Positions 25,385 through 39,500 of a DNA stretch of 64,000 nt are shown here, piece after piece (position 1 is the first letter of the stretch; the number at the start of each line of letters is the position of its first letter). Source of the stretch: Annona cherimola (taxonomy: Eukaryota > Streptophyta > Magnoliopsida > Magnoliales > Annonaceae). A program made the translations under genes and the position numbers. Below the pieces are notes generated by a model that did no database searches, was not told the DNA's origin, and saw nothing but the letters and a program-made list of their open reading frames with translations. The stretch covers positions 77,518,224 through 77,582,223 of the forward strand of contig CM059971.1 in NCBI GenBank assembly GCA_030490835.1, in the 5' to 3' direction.

Positions 25385-28300
25385 TTCGTAAATTATAAAA
25401 AACGCTTAGATTTATTTACACATATATTATAATATAACAATACTTTATAGAATCATTTATTCACATAGAAATGATATTTTGAACGGTTCAAATGTTGAAA
25501 ATGCTACCTTAAAATTGGTATTTTAGTGCTAAACTATTTATTATGGGGATTTTACACATTTATAGATGAGACCTATATACAGTGATACTTGATAAATGGG
25601 AGGATTTTCCATGATAATATAAATGATGCTAAATACAATGGACGAAGTGGATTTTCCATCAACCATCAAGATTTTAGATATGGAGGGGGTCAAATAGAAA
25701 AGGGGTTTCATAGAAGTGAGCCTGTATTTAAAATAATTACTGTCCAGTCTTCCTTCCTTCAGTTGCTCTGATCTCGTAGAAGAAATGGATTTTTTTAGAC
25801 CCCCGTTTATCATCTCCCAAAATTCGGCTTGATATTGTTCATCCATTTATTATTATTTTTTTAAAACTAGTTTTGATGCATCTAATGGAGTCTAACATTG
25901 AAAGAAGAAAATGTGGTTTTCTTCAACATGAGTGAAATTGTCTTGCTTTCACAACCGTGTCCTCTTTTGCCAATACGTTGGGCCTGTATTAGAGGATAGA
26001 AAGCCATGCCTGTGGATATTGTTCAATACGGCTCCCTTTTTCCCTGAGTCAGTAATATAATATCATATCCTCTTTCAGCATCAGCCATTGTAAATATGAA
26101 TATGCCCAGTTGATCCAGTATGATATGGATTTTTTTGAACGAACCTCCTGTTTCCCACTTCCTTGTCATTCCTACTTCTTGTCAGGAAAGAAGCATGTTA
26201 TCAAAAATAAATCTTGCACCCAAAGCTTGTGGCATAAAACAGATATCCCAAGAATCTTCACTATTTTGATTTGCCAATATTTGCCAATATCTTCTAACCA
26301 CTTTCCTTTCTGATTTATGACAAAATAGGTAATGGCAAGTTTGATAATGGATCAGATATCACATATTTGTCAATAGCAGGACTGATCTGGAGCATTTTTT
26401 TTGTTATAACTTATTGGGAATTTGGAATATTTTCATCAGCCTGTGCTCATTTTTTCTTGGAAGGGCACTGCATCATGCCTTGTCAAGACCCTTTAAGGCC
26501 TTATTGTTTCTAGTACTTTTAGGATCTGATTTATCCGTTAACTCATTGGTGTTTCTTTTTCAAAGAATTGCATTGATGGTTTGTTAATTCTCTGATTTAA
26601 AAAAATGATAAACTAAAAAGAAAAAATAATGTATAAGACAAATTATATAGAAAAAACAAAGAAAATTTTTCACTAGTATCTGAAACTATAAATTTTATTC
26701 CAGATGGTACGTGGTGCTGCAACTTTGCCTCATGGTACAGGAAAGGTACTTATTCTTTCTTCCAGAAGCAATTGTTGGCTAAAAAATATAATTAACTAAA
26801 TGATTCTTCAACTTTTCTCAAGTCCTAGTATATTTCCTTTAGACAGTAAGAGTAGCTGTATTTGCTGAAGGGGCTGCTGCAGAAGAAGCCAGAGGTGCAG
26901 GGGCTGATGTTGTCGGCGGGGATGAACTCATCGAAGCAGTCAAAAATGGTATAATGCCTTTCTGTATTTCTGTACAAGTTATATGCAAACAGACAAACTG
27001 ATTTTGAAAATAATTTCAGCTGTGCCAATGATTTGAATGTTTTTGCAAATATACCAACCATTGGAAAAAAAAAGAATGCAGTTGTATCAAGTTCAATAAC
27101 CACTGTCTATTGGTAGACAAATTCATTTTCAATCCTTATTCCATTATTAAATAGGCCTAAAACGCCCTTTTGATTATAAAAATAGAAAATAGGAAGACAA
27201 TTTCTTAAGAGTATTGAGCTTACAATGGGCAAAGTATCTGAATAAATTAGATTAACCAGAGCATAATAATGTTGAGAAAAACGCAACTTAATTCTTCACT
27301 TTTTTTGGTTCTTGTAGATAATATCAATTTTTTTATTTTTTGTTGGGTTAATGGCAGGACATAATTTTCTCCTTAAGCATGCGTGGGATAGATATACCAA
27401 AAGTGATTGCTTGGCAAGGCTTGTGTTGTTGAAATTTTTTCCTCATGCATGCCTGGGATAACAATATGATCAAAATTGATGTTATTGTAATTTTTGGATG
27501 AGTGGACCTTTATCTGTATGGTCTACAATATAATACTTTTCATGTGGACCACTACTACAACCAAGTTTTTAAATGATGGCTTAAATACTCAAAGCATTTC
27601 ATCGAATTGTATCGTGTTAAAGGTAATCCAATTTTGTCATTTTCAAGGTAATTTGGCAATGTGGGATCTAAAATGGCATTTAGGTACTTTTATATGAAAA
27701 CTAAAAACTTTTCAAATTACGATATGCTGATTTACCTCCTAATTTTTTGACTGGGATTTCAAAATGATGAGAGCTATCTGGTGGAGATGCTGGAATGAAG
27801 CTGTGGGACCAGCGTTGCTGTGGACAGTCGAAGATTTTAAAGGGGCTTAGGGTGGCAGAAGTGGTTGTGGGGGTACAGTGTGGAAAATTATGGTGTCAGG
27901 GTTAGTTAGAGGCAAGACATAGGAAAGGGCATTTGTAAGCTTATGGATGGAAGTGGAAAAATTTGTATTACTATTATGTTTCTGTGAGTTGGTGTAGGAC
28001 TGTACGTGCAAAAACTTTTAAATCATTGGTATGATATCAATTATTTTCGGAATCTGCTGGTATATTTGCAAATAACTCCTGTATGAACTGCAAGGATTCG
28101 AAAAAATTCATTCTTCAAGGAAAGTTCAATTTTTGTCACAATGTGCAACCACCTGTGATCCTGTGATTGGCACCTTACTGGTTAAGTCTTATATTTTGCC
28201 TCATTCTTTTTTGGAGAATATTTGATGCATAATCACATAAGTGGTTGATAAATTTGCTGCCCCTGGAGATAATTCTCACCTGATGGAAATTTCCGCCATC

Positions 28301-31300
28301 CATGACTCTGCATCCTCCAGATCTTTCATTGTTTTACCATGCTTTTTAGCTGTCTTGACAGCTCACTAATCATCAGGAACTTCCATGAAAATGAGCCACT
28401 CGAGGTACAATCTCCCTATTCTGTGATGTAAGATGAAGGTTTTGGTTCTGCAGCTGGTAGTTCCCTCGCCGTCTTTAACTATGTTTTGTTTCCAACATAA
28501 ATGTTTACCTATGTTTTACTGGCTTCACAAATTTTCTTGTCCTTTAGTAAACAGAAGTTCTATTAGCTTCTTCAGTTGATTGAAATGCCTTCTTCACTTG
28601 ACTTGTTTGTTGCAAGGGTGAAATTTTGGCTAATCTAAAAAAATGTATTGTGGTTGCAATGTCCAGTATATCCTTATAACAGAGCTTTAGGACCGGTAAT
28701 CGTTCTGGCCTCCTTCAGGAATATGCAGGTCCTAATGAATGTAGAACGTTATCTTTTCTTTGTTATGGACGTTGGTAACGGAGTGGGTCTTTGAAGCCTG
28801 AACAGTGGAATGTGCATGCGGTGTATACTGAACTAAGCAGTTGGAGAATATAAATCTTATTGGAAAAATATGAAGTGTAAAAAGCACATAAAAATTGTGA
28901 ATAATCCTTTTTTATTTGAGCTTGTGTACTTTTTTGTGGCCAAAAATATGAATTATAAAGCATGTTAAAAAATCATGATGTCGTGCCCGAAAGTTAACTG
29001 CGTATATGATTTTGCCCTTTGAATTTGAAATCCTGCAGGTGGAGGCAAGCTAAATTTTGACAAGTGTATATCAACTCCTACCTTTATGCCACGTCTTGGA
29101 AAGGTTTGACATTTTCGCTACTTATTTGGCATATGATGGCCAATTTTATAGGTTTTCATATTTTTTCCTTTTTCTTCTCATCAGATAGCAAGGATCCTCG
29201 GACCTCGTGGTTTGATGCCAAATCCCAAGGTAGTTTCACAAACTTATTGCTGCTACTGAGTGCTACCAAAACTTGCATGGATATGACTCTCACATTTGTT
29301 TTTTCTGCCATATAGCTTGGATCGGTGACGAGTAATGTTGCTGCTGCAGTGCAAGAGGCAAAACGTGGTCGTATTGACTTTAAGATTGACAAAACTGGCA
29401 TTGTGCATGTAGGCCTTGGAAAGGTATGACCAGCAACACTTGCATTTCTCTAGACTTAAATAAAGGGTATGCAGAATTGGCATTTGTCCATATTTTATGG
29501 GATCCAGTGGTTTTTTTGTGCTCTGATGTAATAAAGTTTGCTAACATGTTTGGACATAATTTGAACCAAGAATTCCACGGAAAGCTGCTAATGTTCAAAT
29601 GGGATATAATTGCTTAAGGGATGCAGACACTACTATGAGATTACTACTTCAACGATTCTGGGCACGAATAATCTTGGTTATTCATCAGATAAATGTTAAG
29701 GATTTGGATAGTCCAAATATGATTTTTATTTAAGTGCCAGCTCCAAAAAAGCAACAACCCTCGAGGCATAGATGAATTGAAATGGACAAAGATAGAATTG
29801 GCAACATGAATCAAGGGCTTTGCATATGCCTTCATTCTTGTGCGGTGACATGAGGTTTCCCTGTGATAAGCATTGTAGTTTATTCTTTCTTTTTTGGTAT
29901 TTTGGCCTCTTTGATGATGCCAGTATCCATACCATCCTCTTGTGGATGGAAAAGACCAGAAAAATTCAGCCCCTGTGGTTTTTGCAGTGGATGTTTTATT
30001 TTCTGGCTTTGTAGTCTGTTTTCTGCTGGCCATGCCGCATGAGAATATCTGAATATGAGATTCCTTGATAGTTTTTTTTTATGCATTTTTGTTATTTGTT
30101 TGAAAAGTCAGCCCTGTCAATGGGCTGGGCTTGGACAAGGAAAATGTAAATATTTGAACTAGGTTGCTCGGACAACTTGGTATATGGCCCTAAGAGAGTT
30201 GCAACCTGGCTTTTAGCCTCCATAATAATGTTTTATGGTCGTATGCCATGTATGATTTCTAACACGGGACACCATTTACAGGTAAATTTCTCTGATGAGT
30301 CTCTGCAGGATAATGTTGCAGCATTTGTGAATGCTCTGTTGCTTGCAAAACCCGCTGGCCTGAAGAAGAGTAAGTTTTCTTTTGAAGTCTTTGCCAATTT
30401 TATAGCATGAATAAACACGAAGAATAGTCGAAAATCTCTTGTGCAAGAGTTTGTGACTGGGGTGAGATCTCACAAGTAATGATGGTGAGAGAACAAAATC
30501 TTAAATTTGTTGCATGCATCATACAATACTTGATGCAGAAGTTCGTATGAAAATCATATGCAGATGTTTTGTTTGTTTGTTTGTGTTTTTTTTTTCTTTT
30601 TTTGTGGATAAATGGTGCAGATGTTTTTAAAATACCTGGTTTCTAAGATCTAAGATAACTTACTCGTATGAATTGTATTAATTTTGTTATCACACTATAC
30701 TAAAAAGGAAGAAAGGATTTCTGGACCCCTTTCAATTTGTGTGTTAATTTGATGAAGCTTTGATTTCCTTCTTTGTCTTTCTTTCCTTCTTTTCTTTTGA
30801 AGGTCTAACTAGAAATTTAACAAAAGCTGGATGCTCCCTCGGGCTACTTATGCATAACCATTTGTCTTAACTGACAGATAGAGCACTTTAAGAATGTTGC
30901 GGAATTTCCCTTTTTATGTGATGGATGAGAGAACCTGCAGCCGTTAATGAATTAGTGCAACATAAACTAAACAGTTAGGGTGCGTTTGTTTGGGGCAAAA
31001 AAATGTCAACCAAAACTTTTCAATCCAAAACTTTTCACTCTCCATAACTACTCTATTTTTTAATTATTTTTTCACATTTTTCTATACAAACTACCCTACT
31101 TTTCAATCATTTCTACACAACTACCCATACAACTAACCTATCTATTTTAATTTTATTCTCTTTACTCCTCATCATTACTCCTATTATATCACATCATTTT
31201 CTATCAATTTGACAACTTATACTTTAAAAACTTTTCATCAAAAGTTTTACCCCTAACCAAACACACCCTTAGTTGACTAGCATATGCAGTGGAATTATAG

Positions 31301-32226
31301 CCAAAATTTGGCATTCATTCTGGAACATTTTTTACTAATTTCTTCAAAACAGCATTGTTCTTGGAACTTGAATGTGTTTCATCACTTGCAATTTTCTATC
31401 TTGGTGCAGCTTCAAAGTATGCTGGTTACGTGAAGTCCTTCACATTGAGCAGCACGGTAATTTCATAATCCTTTCCTACTTTTCATGCATGTGGCCCTTT
31501 TCCCAGTCATGTTACATGGGAACCAGAGGAACCAATCCTGACTGGCCCTCTCAGCAGCTACAAGCCGATGACGTAACATTCATTTGGAGCATTGATGTTG
31601 AGTTCTCAATGCAGCTGTGCCTATTTGAGAACTAGAAAGAGGGGGGAAGGACAGATCTAGACCGGAGGAAATGGTGTGATGGGACAGGGGATGATCGATG
31701 GATACAAAGTGAACTAGGATAAAAGCAGATATTCTGAATGAAAAGATAGCACACAGTAATAAGGAAAAGGTGTGGCTTTCAGAGTATGCAAAGCTCACAT
31801 CAATTAAAAGAGGGTGGAAAGAAGGGAGAAAATTATTTCTACTATGTCAATTAAGGTACAGATGTTCAAATTCTGATCATCATGGGCTCTTGATTGTCCA
31901 ATTGCATATTGTATTCAAGTCTGAACGAGTTAGGAAATTTGATGGGAACAGATTTAGGCGCAACAATGGAGTCAAAATCGTTGCAACCTAGTCGTTGTCT
32001 TGACAACTTGGCACTTTGGAAACCGCAAGGGCCTTCCAGCAGCTCATGCTCACCAATTCCATTATTTCTTTCTTTTTTTGGGATAAGAAGTTCCAATATA
32101 CCTTTTGCTTTACTTCTGAACATCCTTACAATACGTTTGATGCAGATGGGTTCTGGATATCCTGTTTCAATCCAGTCATTATCCATAGTGGCAGACAACT
32201 ACAACAAGCTGCAACAGCTAAAGTGA
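21657..32226 (+). CDS. Organellar (probably mitochondrial) 50S ribosomal protein L1, 10 exons, complete
   Basis: Nuclear gene for a bacterial-type L1 protein of the large ribosomal subunit, which binds 23S-type rRNA at the L1 stalk. Exons: 21657-22409, 24599-24676, 26704-26745, 26843-26948, 29039-29103, 29185-29229, 29316-29423, 30282-30369, 31410-31456, 32146-32226; phases agree for 471 codons (470 aa). ATG at 21657 has good context (CCATGGCG). The first ~60 residues are rich in Arg, His, Ser and Pro with few acids, as expected of an organelle transit peptide. Residues about 187-225 are a charged, coiled-coil-like stretch. The L1 domain starts near residue 242: '[18 protein letters not shown]', '[17 protein letters not shown]', the signature '[15 protein letters not shown]', '[14 protein letters not shown]'. 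It resembles plant mitochondrial-type L1 more than plastid L1 (which has MMPKVASLGRILGPRG), but location is inferred. Confidence 0.92.
23083..23200. repeat. Perfect-phase tandem duplication of 59 bp in intron 1 of the L1 gene
   Basis: Unit 23083-23141 ('accctcacaacttctgtc...') is repeated at 23142-23200 with one visible change (tttttgg to tttctgg). Confidence 0.9.
25185..25735. mobile_element. 'cttctatgtaacc' family MITE in intron 2 of the L1 gene, split by a TA microsatellite
   Basis: The left end 'gcttctttgtaactagg' and right end 'gtttcatagaagtgagcc' are imperfect inverted repeats. A (TA)n run lies at 25352-25381. The interior matches copies at 49705 and 53665 ('aatactttatagaatcattt', 'tgataatataaatgatgct'). 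Confidence 0.65.
30978..31268. mobile_element. Tourist-like (PIF/Harbinger) MITE, TTA target duplication, in intron 8 of the L1 gene
   Basis: 291 bp from GGGTGCGTTTGTTTGG to CCAAACACACCC, flanked on both sides by TTA (30975-30977 and 31269-31271), the 3-bp duplication of PIF/Harbinger elements. It has no coding capacity. Confidence 0.85.
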
Positions 32227-32914
32227 TGGCTGGGTGAGTCCATTTTACATGGAGTGGAGTGTTATGCGACAATCAAGTCATTGATTTTCTCCATCAGCCA
32301 CGCTGAAGCCGTCCACCGAAGAATGATGGGGGCGGAACAAAACTGTCAAGATATGGATGCTTTCCGTGAGCTAGACAGAAAGCCATGGAAAAACCATTGT
32401 TCCAAAATACAATTTTGATAGTGATAAAAATCCCTCGAAACAATGTTGTTGTTTACTGTGTCATATTTAATTACGAGAGGATCCTTCTTCGGACGCAGAA
32501 ATAAAGAGCCAGTTCTCCTGTCGGGTTGTCTGTGTATGAGCATGTTGGTTGTCATTCCATCATTGATTCCAACTTTGAATCAATTTTTCTTCCTTCTATG
32601 TTCGCACCAAGTATCAAAACATTAATCTTTATCCCTTCAACGCTTTAAATCATGGTTTGCATAGTTAATCTGGTTATAATACATTGACTATTTCGTTGCG
32701 TTGGTAGCAGAATCGATGTTTAAGTAATTGAAGAAAGGTATATGCGTTCGATCATACAGTAGGGTCCACCTTCGACCAAGCACTTGACCGTGGCATGGGC
32801 GGCAGAATGGGGCGAGTTGAATTCGTCGTCGCTCTTCCGATGGCTCGGCACAACATCTTCCAACCCATAGCATTTGGAGTCCTAGGTAGTGGAGGCTCTC
32901 TGTTTGGAGATGGA
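32227..32914. other. 3' UTR and downstream flank of the L1 gene
   Basis: Sequence of ordinary composition follows the L1 stop. Small open frames here resemble no known protein. No clear polyadenylation signal was singled out. Confidence 0.4.
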
Positions 32915-33371
32915 CTCCCGTGGGAACTCTTTAAAAATTAAAATTTTTAGGTGACCATACATTATATTTAAAGTATTATCTTGGCCGTTAATAATAAAAC
33001 TCATACAAATCAGACGTCAGTATATTGTTGAATAAGTAAAAATTATAAAAGAATATAAATTTATCACATGAAAATAACCTAACATAATTTTAGTAACGTG
33101 GAAAGACTTTATTATACTCATCTAGTTAGAATACGTATATGTAACGTTTTGGATTATATAAATTGCATCATATGTATTATTTGTAACTAAAACAACATCC
33201 ACCATTGAAATTCTTCAATTACATTTTTATTAATTAATATAATTTTGTTTTTATAATTTTTACCATCAACGGTCAAAATTATATCTTGAATTTATTGTAC
33301 GGTTCGATTTTTAAAAAACAACAAGAAATATTATTTTTTTTCGAAGGAGCTCCCACAGAAAGTTCCCATGG
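32915..33371. mobile_element. Foldback element related to the one at 15480
   Basis: The left arm starts CCCGTGGGAACTCTTTAAAA and the right arm is the degenerate complement ending AGAAAGTTCCCATGG; both arms continue inward with 'accatacatta'-like and 'ggccgtt'/'aacggtc' words. The 'TGGGAACTC' tip is shared with the 15480 element. Confidence 0.6.
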
Positions 33372-34007
33372 TCAGTAGTTCCCATTGAAGCCCGTCTCGT
33401 CTGTCTGTAACAAGATGTTGATGTACCTTTTTGAGCTAAGATGTTGACATACCTTGTCCGTAAAGAACAGAGAGTATACGTGGAGAATTTTGATCCCGGC
33501 TGCACCATTTGTTACCGTAGGAAATAAGAACGAGAAGAATGGGGATCCATAACGATCCGTAGCCGTCCATTGTTGCTTGGACCTAGATCCACCACCTTAA
33601 TCTAAACTGAATAAACAGAAGGAAGAACCGGAGAAGCGGATCGATGGCTTGCAAGATGCATAACCTAACTTAACCTACCCAAATATTATAACAGGGAAAT
33701 CTTTGTTGGATTCTTATTTTTATTATGTGAGATTTAGAGTTGATACCGCCGCGCGATTTTGTTACCAGCCTGCTCCTTACATGGAATAAAAAAAGGTTAT
33801 TCATTGCGTGAGAATAAGCAGCTACTGTTCCTCACGTGGAGGCTAATAATTTCCATTGCCTATTTTGGTTTCCAAATGATTGACACTTTAAGTGCCGCCA
33901 TCTTCACCACCACTCGTCGCTCTTGGGGGCGATGGGACCCATTACGAGGAAATATAATACTTTTTTTTTTAATGATAGAAAATATAATACTTATTTCATT
34001 AGTCATA
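33372..34007. other. Spacer between two repeat elements
   Basis: No gene recognised. Open frames here (for example 33759-34034 on +) have no recognisable similarity. Confidence 0.35.
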
Positions 34008-34280
34008 GGGGATGTTTGGATAGGTGTAAAATGATGGGATTGTGGGAAATGGTGGAAAATGAAAAAGAGAATTTTTTGAAAAATGTGTAATTGATAGGAA
34101 ATGATAGATGTATAGTTGAAATAAATAGGGTTGTTGTATGTAGTTGGTAGGAAAAATGATTAGAATGTAGGGGTAAAAGTGGAAAAAACAATATGATTGA
34201 TAGAATAATAATTAGCATTGGAAAACGAAATACCATGGAAAAACCATGGTTCCCATAGTTACACCTATCCAAACGTCCCC
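34008..34280. mobile_element. Tourist-like MITE, subfamily 2
   Basis: 273 bp bounded by GGGGATGTTTGGATAGGTGTA and its near-perfect complement ACACCTATCCAAACGTCCCC, with ATA on both sides (34005-34007 and 34281-34283). The interior contains 'aatgattagaatgtagggg'. Confidence 0.8.
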
Positions 34281-34559
34281 ATAATTATTAATGTAAGTTG
34301 GAGGACTTTATGCTTACATAAGCGCTACTCAATTATAATCTGCTTGCAAAAGTAGAGGATCTGCTTCTCACATGGAAAGCAGAGAAGAGCATGGCCCCAT
34401 GCTTCCACGCAGGCAGCTTCGTTCTCTCACGCTAGTTGCTTGCGTGGGACCACGTATGACCGGGGCGGGGAATGCACTGACCCAATCTGCTTCCTTCTCA
34501 ATTCTCTTTCTCCTCAATGCTGTTAACGCCACCCTATCAGCCTAATCATGTTAAAGGTC

Positions 34560-34970
34560 TGTTTATGTCTGAGAAATATTACATTTTTGGATAAAAAAAT
34601 TTTAAAGTAAAAATTTTTAAATTGAAAAAAAAATACGTGACCTGATACTAGGAATTATAATGTGTACGGAGAATAAAATTAAAATATATAAGTTATATGT
34701 ACGTATATTTATGCAAAAATAATTAAAAATAAGATAATTGTATATAAAGATGTAAAAAATAATTAAAAAATAAGATAATTACGAATAGTGAAAAGTTTTC
34801 GTAGTATCCTAATATGCACTGAAATTAATAAAAAAAATAATTCAATAGACCGTGGGAAAAGTAAAAAGTCGTAAAAATGAAATAAAATGTTAAAATCAAA
34901 TATAAATTGAAAATATTTAGAATAACATACATAAAAGTTTTTTTAGTTTAAAATTCTCCCAAGCCTAATT
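34560..34970. repeat. Degenerate Tourist-like MITE
   Basis: Contains 'aaataattaaaaataagata' and 'gtgaaaagttttcgta' words of the 30978/59115 family in a degraded state, with no target duplication found. Confidence 0.4.
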
Positions 34971-35100
34971 TTGTCAATTCATCATAATAACAATGTCGGT
35001 ATGATTAACTAATTTCATGAAAACAATCGCAGCCAGCCAGCCAGCCGATCGGTCACAAAAGTTACCGTAATTTCCTGACTCATTTTCAAATGCTTGCCTA

Positions 35101-35416
35101 GGGGGATGTTTGGTAACATGTAAGTTGTGGGAATTGTGGGATGGAATGGGAAGTGAGAAATAAAATATTTTGGGAATTGTGGGATGGAATAGGGAGTCAG
35201 AAATAGAATATTTTGGGAATTGTGTGATTGATATGAAATGATAAGAATAAATTTGAAATAAATAGGTTTGATAGAAAATATTTATAGGAAAAATGATTAA
35301 AATATAGAAATAAAAATAAAAAATACAATGATTGGCTGGGAGACGATGGATCTCGAAAACCATAATTACTATGATTTTCTATCCCATGTTTTACATGAAC
35401 ATTACCAAACGTGCCC
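35101..35416. mobile_element. Tourist-like MITE, subfamily 2, second copy
   Basis: The ends GGGGATGTTTGGTAACATG and CATTACCAAACGTGCCCC are inverted repeats. A short internal tandem duplication ('ttgtgggatggaatgggaag', 35140-35200) is present. Confidence 0.7.
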
Positions 35417-36548
35417 CGGAACCTGCAGCAGTGGCCTGAGGGTCGTACAGTAATCTCAGGTACCTGCCTGCCCACCATAAAGAGGAGGGAATCAGAATAG
35501 AATCCATATGGGCCGCATGTGATCCTTCCTTAAATTTGGTAGTTTGCACGAGTATCTAACAGTTTTGGTGCGTCCGGTAACGTAAAGGTGGGAGTGGGAA
35601 GGAGGCAAAGCGGATTTCTTTTTTTTTTTTAAAAGAGATTGTGAGAATGATATTATATGGCAGCAATAAATTAGAAACATGTAAGATAGTTGTATGGTAA
35701 TATTATTATAATATACAGGTAAAAATTGAAAAAAAATAAGATAGTTAAAAAGAGATTATTCTTGCAAAAGCTGTTCTGGTAAAGAAGAAAAAGACGAATT
35801 AAGCAAGAAATAAAAAATAAATCAATGCTGTTTTGGGAAGGCGTCCAACTGCTTAGATTCACAATAAAAAGCTACTTTCTCCGGTCAATGTGCAATCACT
35901 CCAAATCCATCATTTTCTAATTTTCACTATTTACACGGTCCAGATATTATCGAAATCCAGTGTATCATCACAAGCCCAGTCAGAGTACGAGAGTAACAAT
36001 CATCGGCCAACTCGGGCGTGATGAACGGAGAGACGGTCAGGAATAAGTCCAATTGTCTAGAACGGGACGTTGGATTTCGGCGTAAAACCGCGCAGGAGGA
36101 TGTTCCATATGCGCCCGACTTTCAACGGCGGAAAGCACTTGCACGTGTGGTAGCCCATACCGATGGCACCGATCACCGGTGGCGCATGCGCTCGAGAAAG
36201 CGACTATGCGCAGTTGTCCGTTTGGTTCCAGGTATTCGCGCCATCGCTCTCTCAATAGTCCTCTATCCGCACTGTTTTGTAGCTTTCTCTGGGAGTACTA
36301 CTCGCGAGTCCAATCGGCCAGTAGAAATACGCTTTTCTCTCTTTCCACGTCTGTGACCCCAACGCCGTTCTCTTCCCCCAATGCTCGAAAAATGGAAAAA
36401 AATGGGAAATAGAGAAGAAACAGCAGTAGAGAGCAACAGGGAAAGAGAGATGGCGTCTTCACTCCCTCCTCTTCTCTTCAGTGCTTCTGGTTAGGATTTT
36501 TCTTTTCTTTTTTTTGGGTCTTCATTTGGGCTTGTAGAAGGAGCAGGA
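35417..36548 (+). promoter_or_regulatory. Upstream region and leader of the kinase gene
   Basis: 35.42-35.95 kb is AT-rich with a T-tract. From about 36000 the DNA turns GC-richer and CT-rich ('ttctctctttccacgtc', 36330-36350), consistent with a promoter and 5' leader for the kinase starting at 36549. No TATA box or start site is assigned. Confidence 0.35.
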
Positions 36549-39500
36549 ATGGAAGGAGCTGGCGCAGAGGAGAAGAAGGAGGTGGTTGTTCTCGTTCTAA
36601 TCGTCGTGGTAGCCGCTTTGGCTGTCGTCTCTTTGATTGTCGCCTTCAGCTACTACTGCTATATCAGAAGCAAGGTTTCCAAGCGCTCCAAGAAAAACAT
36701 TCCCAGTGAGTTCTTCTTCTTCTTCATCCTTTCAAAAAATGTTGTTTCTTTTTGGGGTTGGAACTGTTTGGACTTTGGAGTGGCTTTGCTTTTTTATGTG
36801 TCGGTGCCCCACTTTTTTTCATGCTTGCACCCCTTTTCTCCTACTTTTGGTACTATGTTAATGAGCCTTTGTTTCGATGCTAAAAGGCGAAAAAGATTAG
36901 CTAATAATGGAAAAAGGGAAACGGGGAATGTAAAATGCCAGTATGCAAAGTAGACTTCGAGTTGAGAACACATGAAATAAAAATGTTCTTTTTGGGTGGG
37001 CCCACTGTTTCCGCCTCCCTGGATCGTTCATCTGGGCCACCCAGAGTTGAGATTTTGTCCTTGGAAGGGTCCCATCAAATGGGTGGGCAGATAGTGATGT
37101 TGAACAGCGGGCCCATCTCCGCAAATCTCACGCTTGATTTCTGGCATTCGTGTTTCTAATGGGTTATGTTTGAATTTTGAAAGGGAACTCTGAAAGCAGA
37201 AATGGTGGGGCGAAGTTGCAAATTGTCACTGAGAAAGGATTGCAGGTGTTCAATTTCAAGCAGCTGCATGCCGCAACTGGGGGATTCGGCAAGGTCAATG
37301 TTGTTGGGCATGGTGGCTTTGGCTCTGTGTACAAGGGCGTTCTTCCTGATGGGAGAAAGGTCGCTGTGAAGTTAATGGATCGATCCGGGAAACAGGGAGA
37401 AGAAGAATTCAAAATGGAGGTTTGTTAGGCCGTATGTTTACAATTGGATTTTCTAGTGCTCCGTTTCCCCCTTTTTGTGTTTTTGATTGCAAATGATCAT
37501 TTTTATGGTAGTGCCCAGCTGCTGATCTTGTCCCTTCCTCTTCATCTACATCCCTTGCTCACTATGAAAATTTCTTCCTCGTGAGAATGCTGTCAAAGCA
37601 AAGTGACTTTGAAAACATATTGAGCTTACATTCCTGTAGATGATGTGGTTTTACAGGTTAATGGAATTTACATTTTGGAGGTTGCTATGGTCAGGTTCAT
37701 GTAAACGTTTTCCATGTAATCTGTAGTCGCATTGTAAGGCAAAAGGGGCATGTGGATATCCATTTGCAGTTTTTGGGTGAAACTCATCTCTGATCAGGTG
37801 TTTGTTGACAGGTGGAGTTACTGAGTCGACTTCATTCTCCATATTTACTGGCGTTGCTTGGTTACTGCACGGATAATGACCATAAGTTATTGGTGTATGA
37901 GTACATGCCAAATGGAGGACTGCAAGAGCACCTTTATCCTGAGACTGGTATTCCCATTTTCAAACATTCTTGAACCATGGTTTTCCGAATGGACTGATGG
38001 TTTCTTCCTTTATCCAGGCACCATCTTTTAATTTTTTGTTCATTTTGCGAAATGCAAAAAAGCTACTGTTTGATTTATCTTGGCACTAACTTGTTGTCAA
38101 TTGGAATCAATGTTGTTAGAACTGAATTATTGATTGAACCGTTGACGAGACTAGTCTGGTTCGTACCGGTTTGAACCTGTGATGTCATCATGACATAATT
38201 ATGATGTTATAAATGTTTAATTTTTTAATTAACCATATATTAGTAAAATTATCTATTTATAAATGGTAAGTCCATATATTAGATTTATGCATTACAACAA
38301 AACATTTTGGAAAAAAATTAATAGAAAATTTCAAAAAACCTTTAAGCATGAATGTTAATAAAAATTAACTATACTAACTGACTTAAAATGTGTAATAAAC
38401 TTTGAATGTTGACGCCTTACTTTTAAATTCTCCCTATGTATATCGATGCTTTTATAAGTTGCACTTCTATAAACATATCTAACACAATAAGAAATAAAAT
38501 AGATGAATAATTATTGAAGGATTGAACAATTAAATAATTTATAATATTATCAAAATTAAGAACAACTCATGTGCTTAATAAAAATGAAAATTGAAAAGTC
38601 TACAAAGTACAAACATATCATTCTTATCAAATATAAAATTTTAGAAGTCTAAAGCACATCATCCTCATCAAATTATAATTAATAAAGAATCCGAAGTCAT
38701 CAGCTTATCTGATATCTTAATTATCATTAATAAAGAAGCCAGATTTGTCACAAATTTGGCATTCTAGATGTTACGTGCATTTTAGTCAGCAAAATTGGTA
38801 TTTGATCAGATGGAAAGTGGAAACCGTTTAATCTTTGGGTTATTTGTTTTTTAATATATTTTCTCTAAATTCATATACAGAATATGATGAATGCGAGCGT
38901 ATAATATTTCTTAGAACTGCAAATGCTAAAAGCCTTGGATGAAATTAAATTTTTATAGACTAAAAAAATAGCATAAAAAATAATAATCTATGATTTGGAG
39001 CGAGAATAAAAAAGTGAAAGAATACAAACTAAATACTTCGGCCAAAATAGCAGAGGCAAAACGGAGGCAATGCTTTAAAAAAAAAATAGCAGAGGAAAAT
39101 TACCAATTTTGGATGCCACTTGCTAGAAATGAAGAGGAAATTGGCTATGGAGGCTACTTGTCGCTTCCAGTACTGCTGTTGTTGCAGTATGATGGGACGA
39201 GCTGCCAGAACCATTGTTGCTGTTATGGGACATGATCGCTGGAAATGAAGAGGAAACCTTGGTAGCTGGGTGCTGGAGGCAGCTGAGTCCATCGGGAAAT
39301 GGATGCTCACCAAAAATGAAGAGGAAAGAGGTAGGAAGCTGGCAGCTATGCTCGGTGATTGTGAGCTGGAGCTGCTGCTTCGTGCCTATGTACTGTGCTA
39401 TTGCCGGTCACAGCGATTGGAGAATGGGAAAGAAATGGGTGGCAGATAGCTGAAGGCGGGATTTAAGATTTGGGAGGGCGGGAGCGATTTGGGGAGGAAG

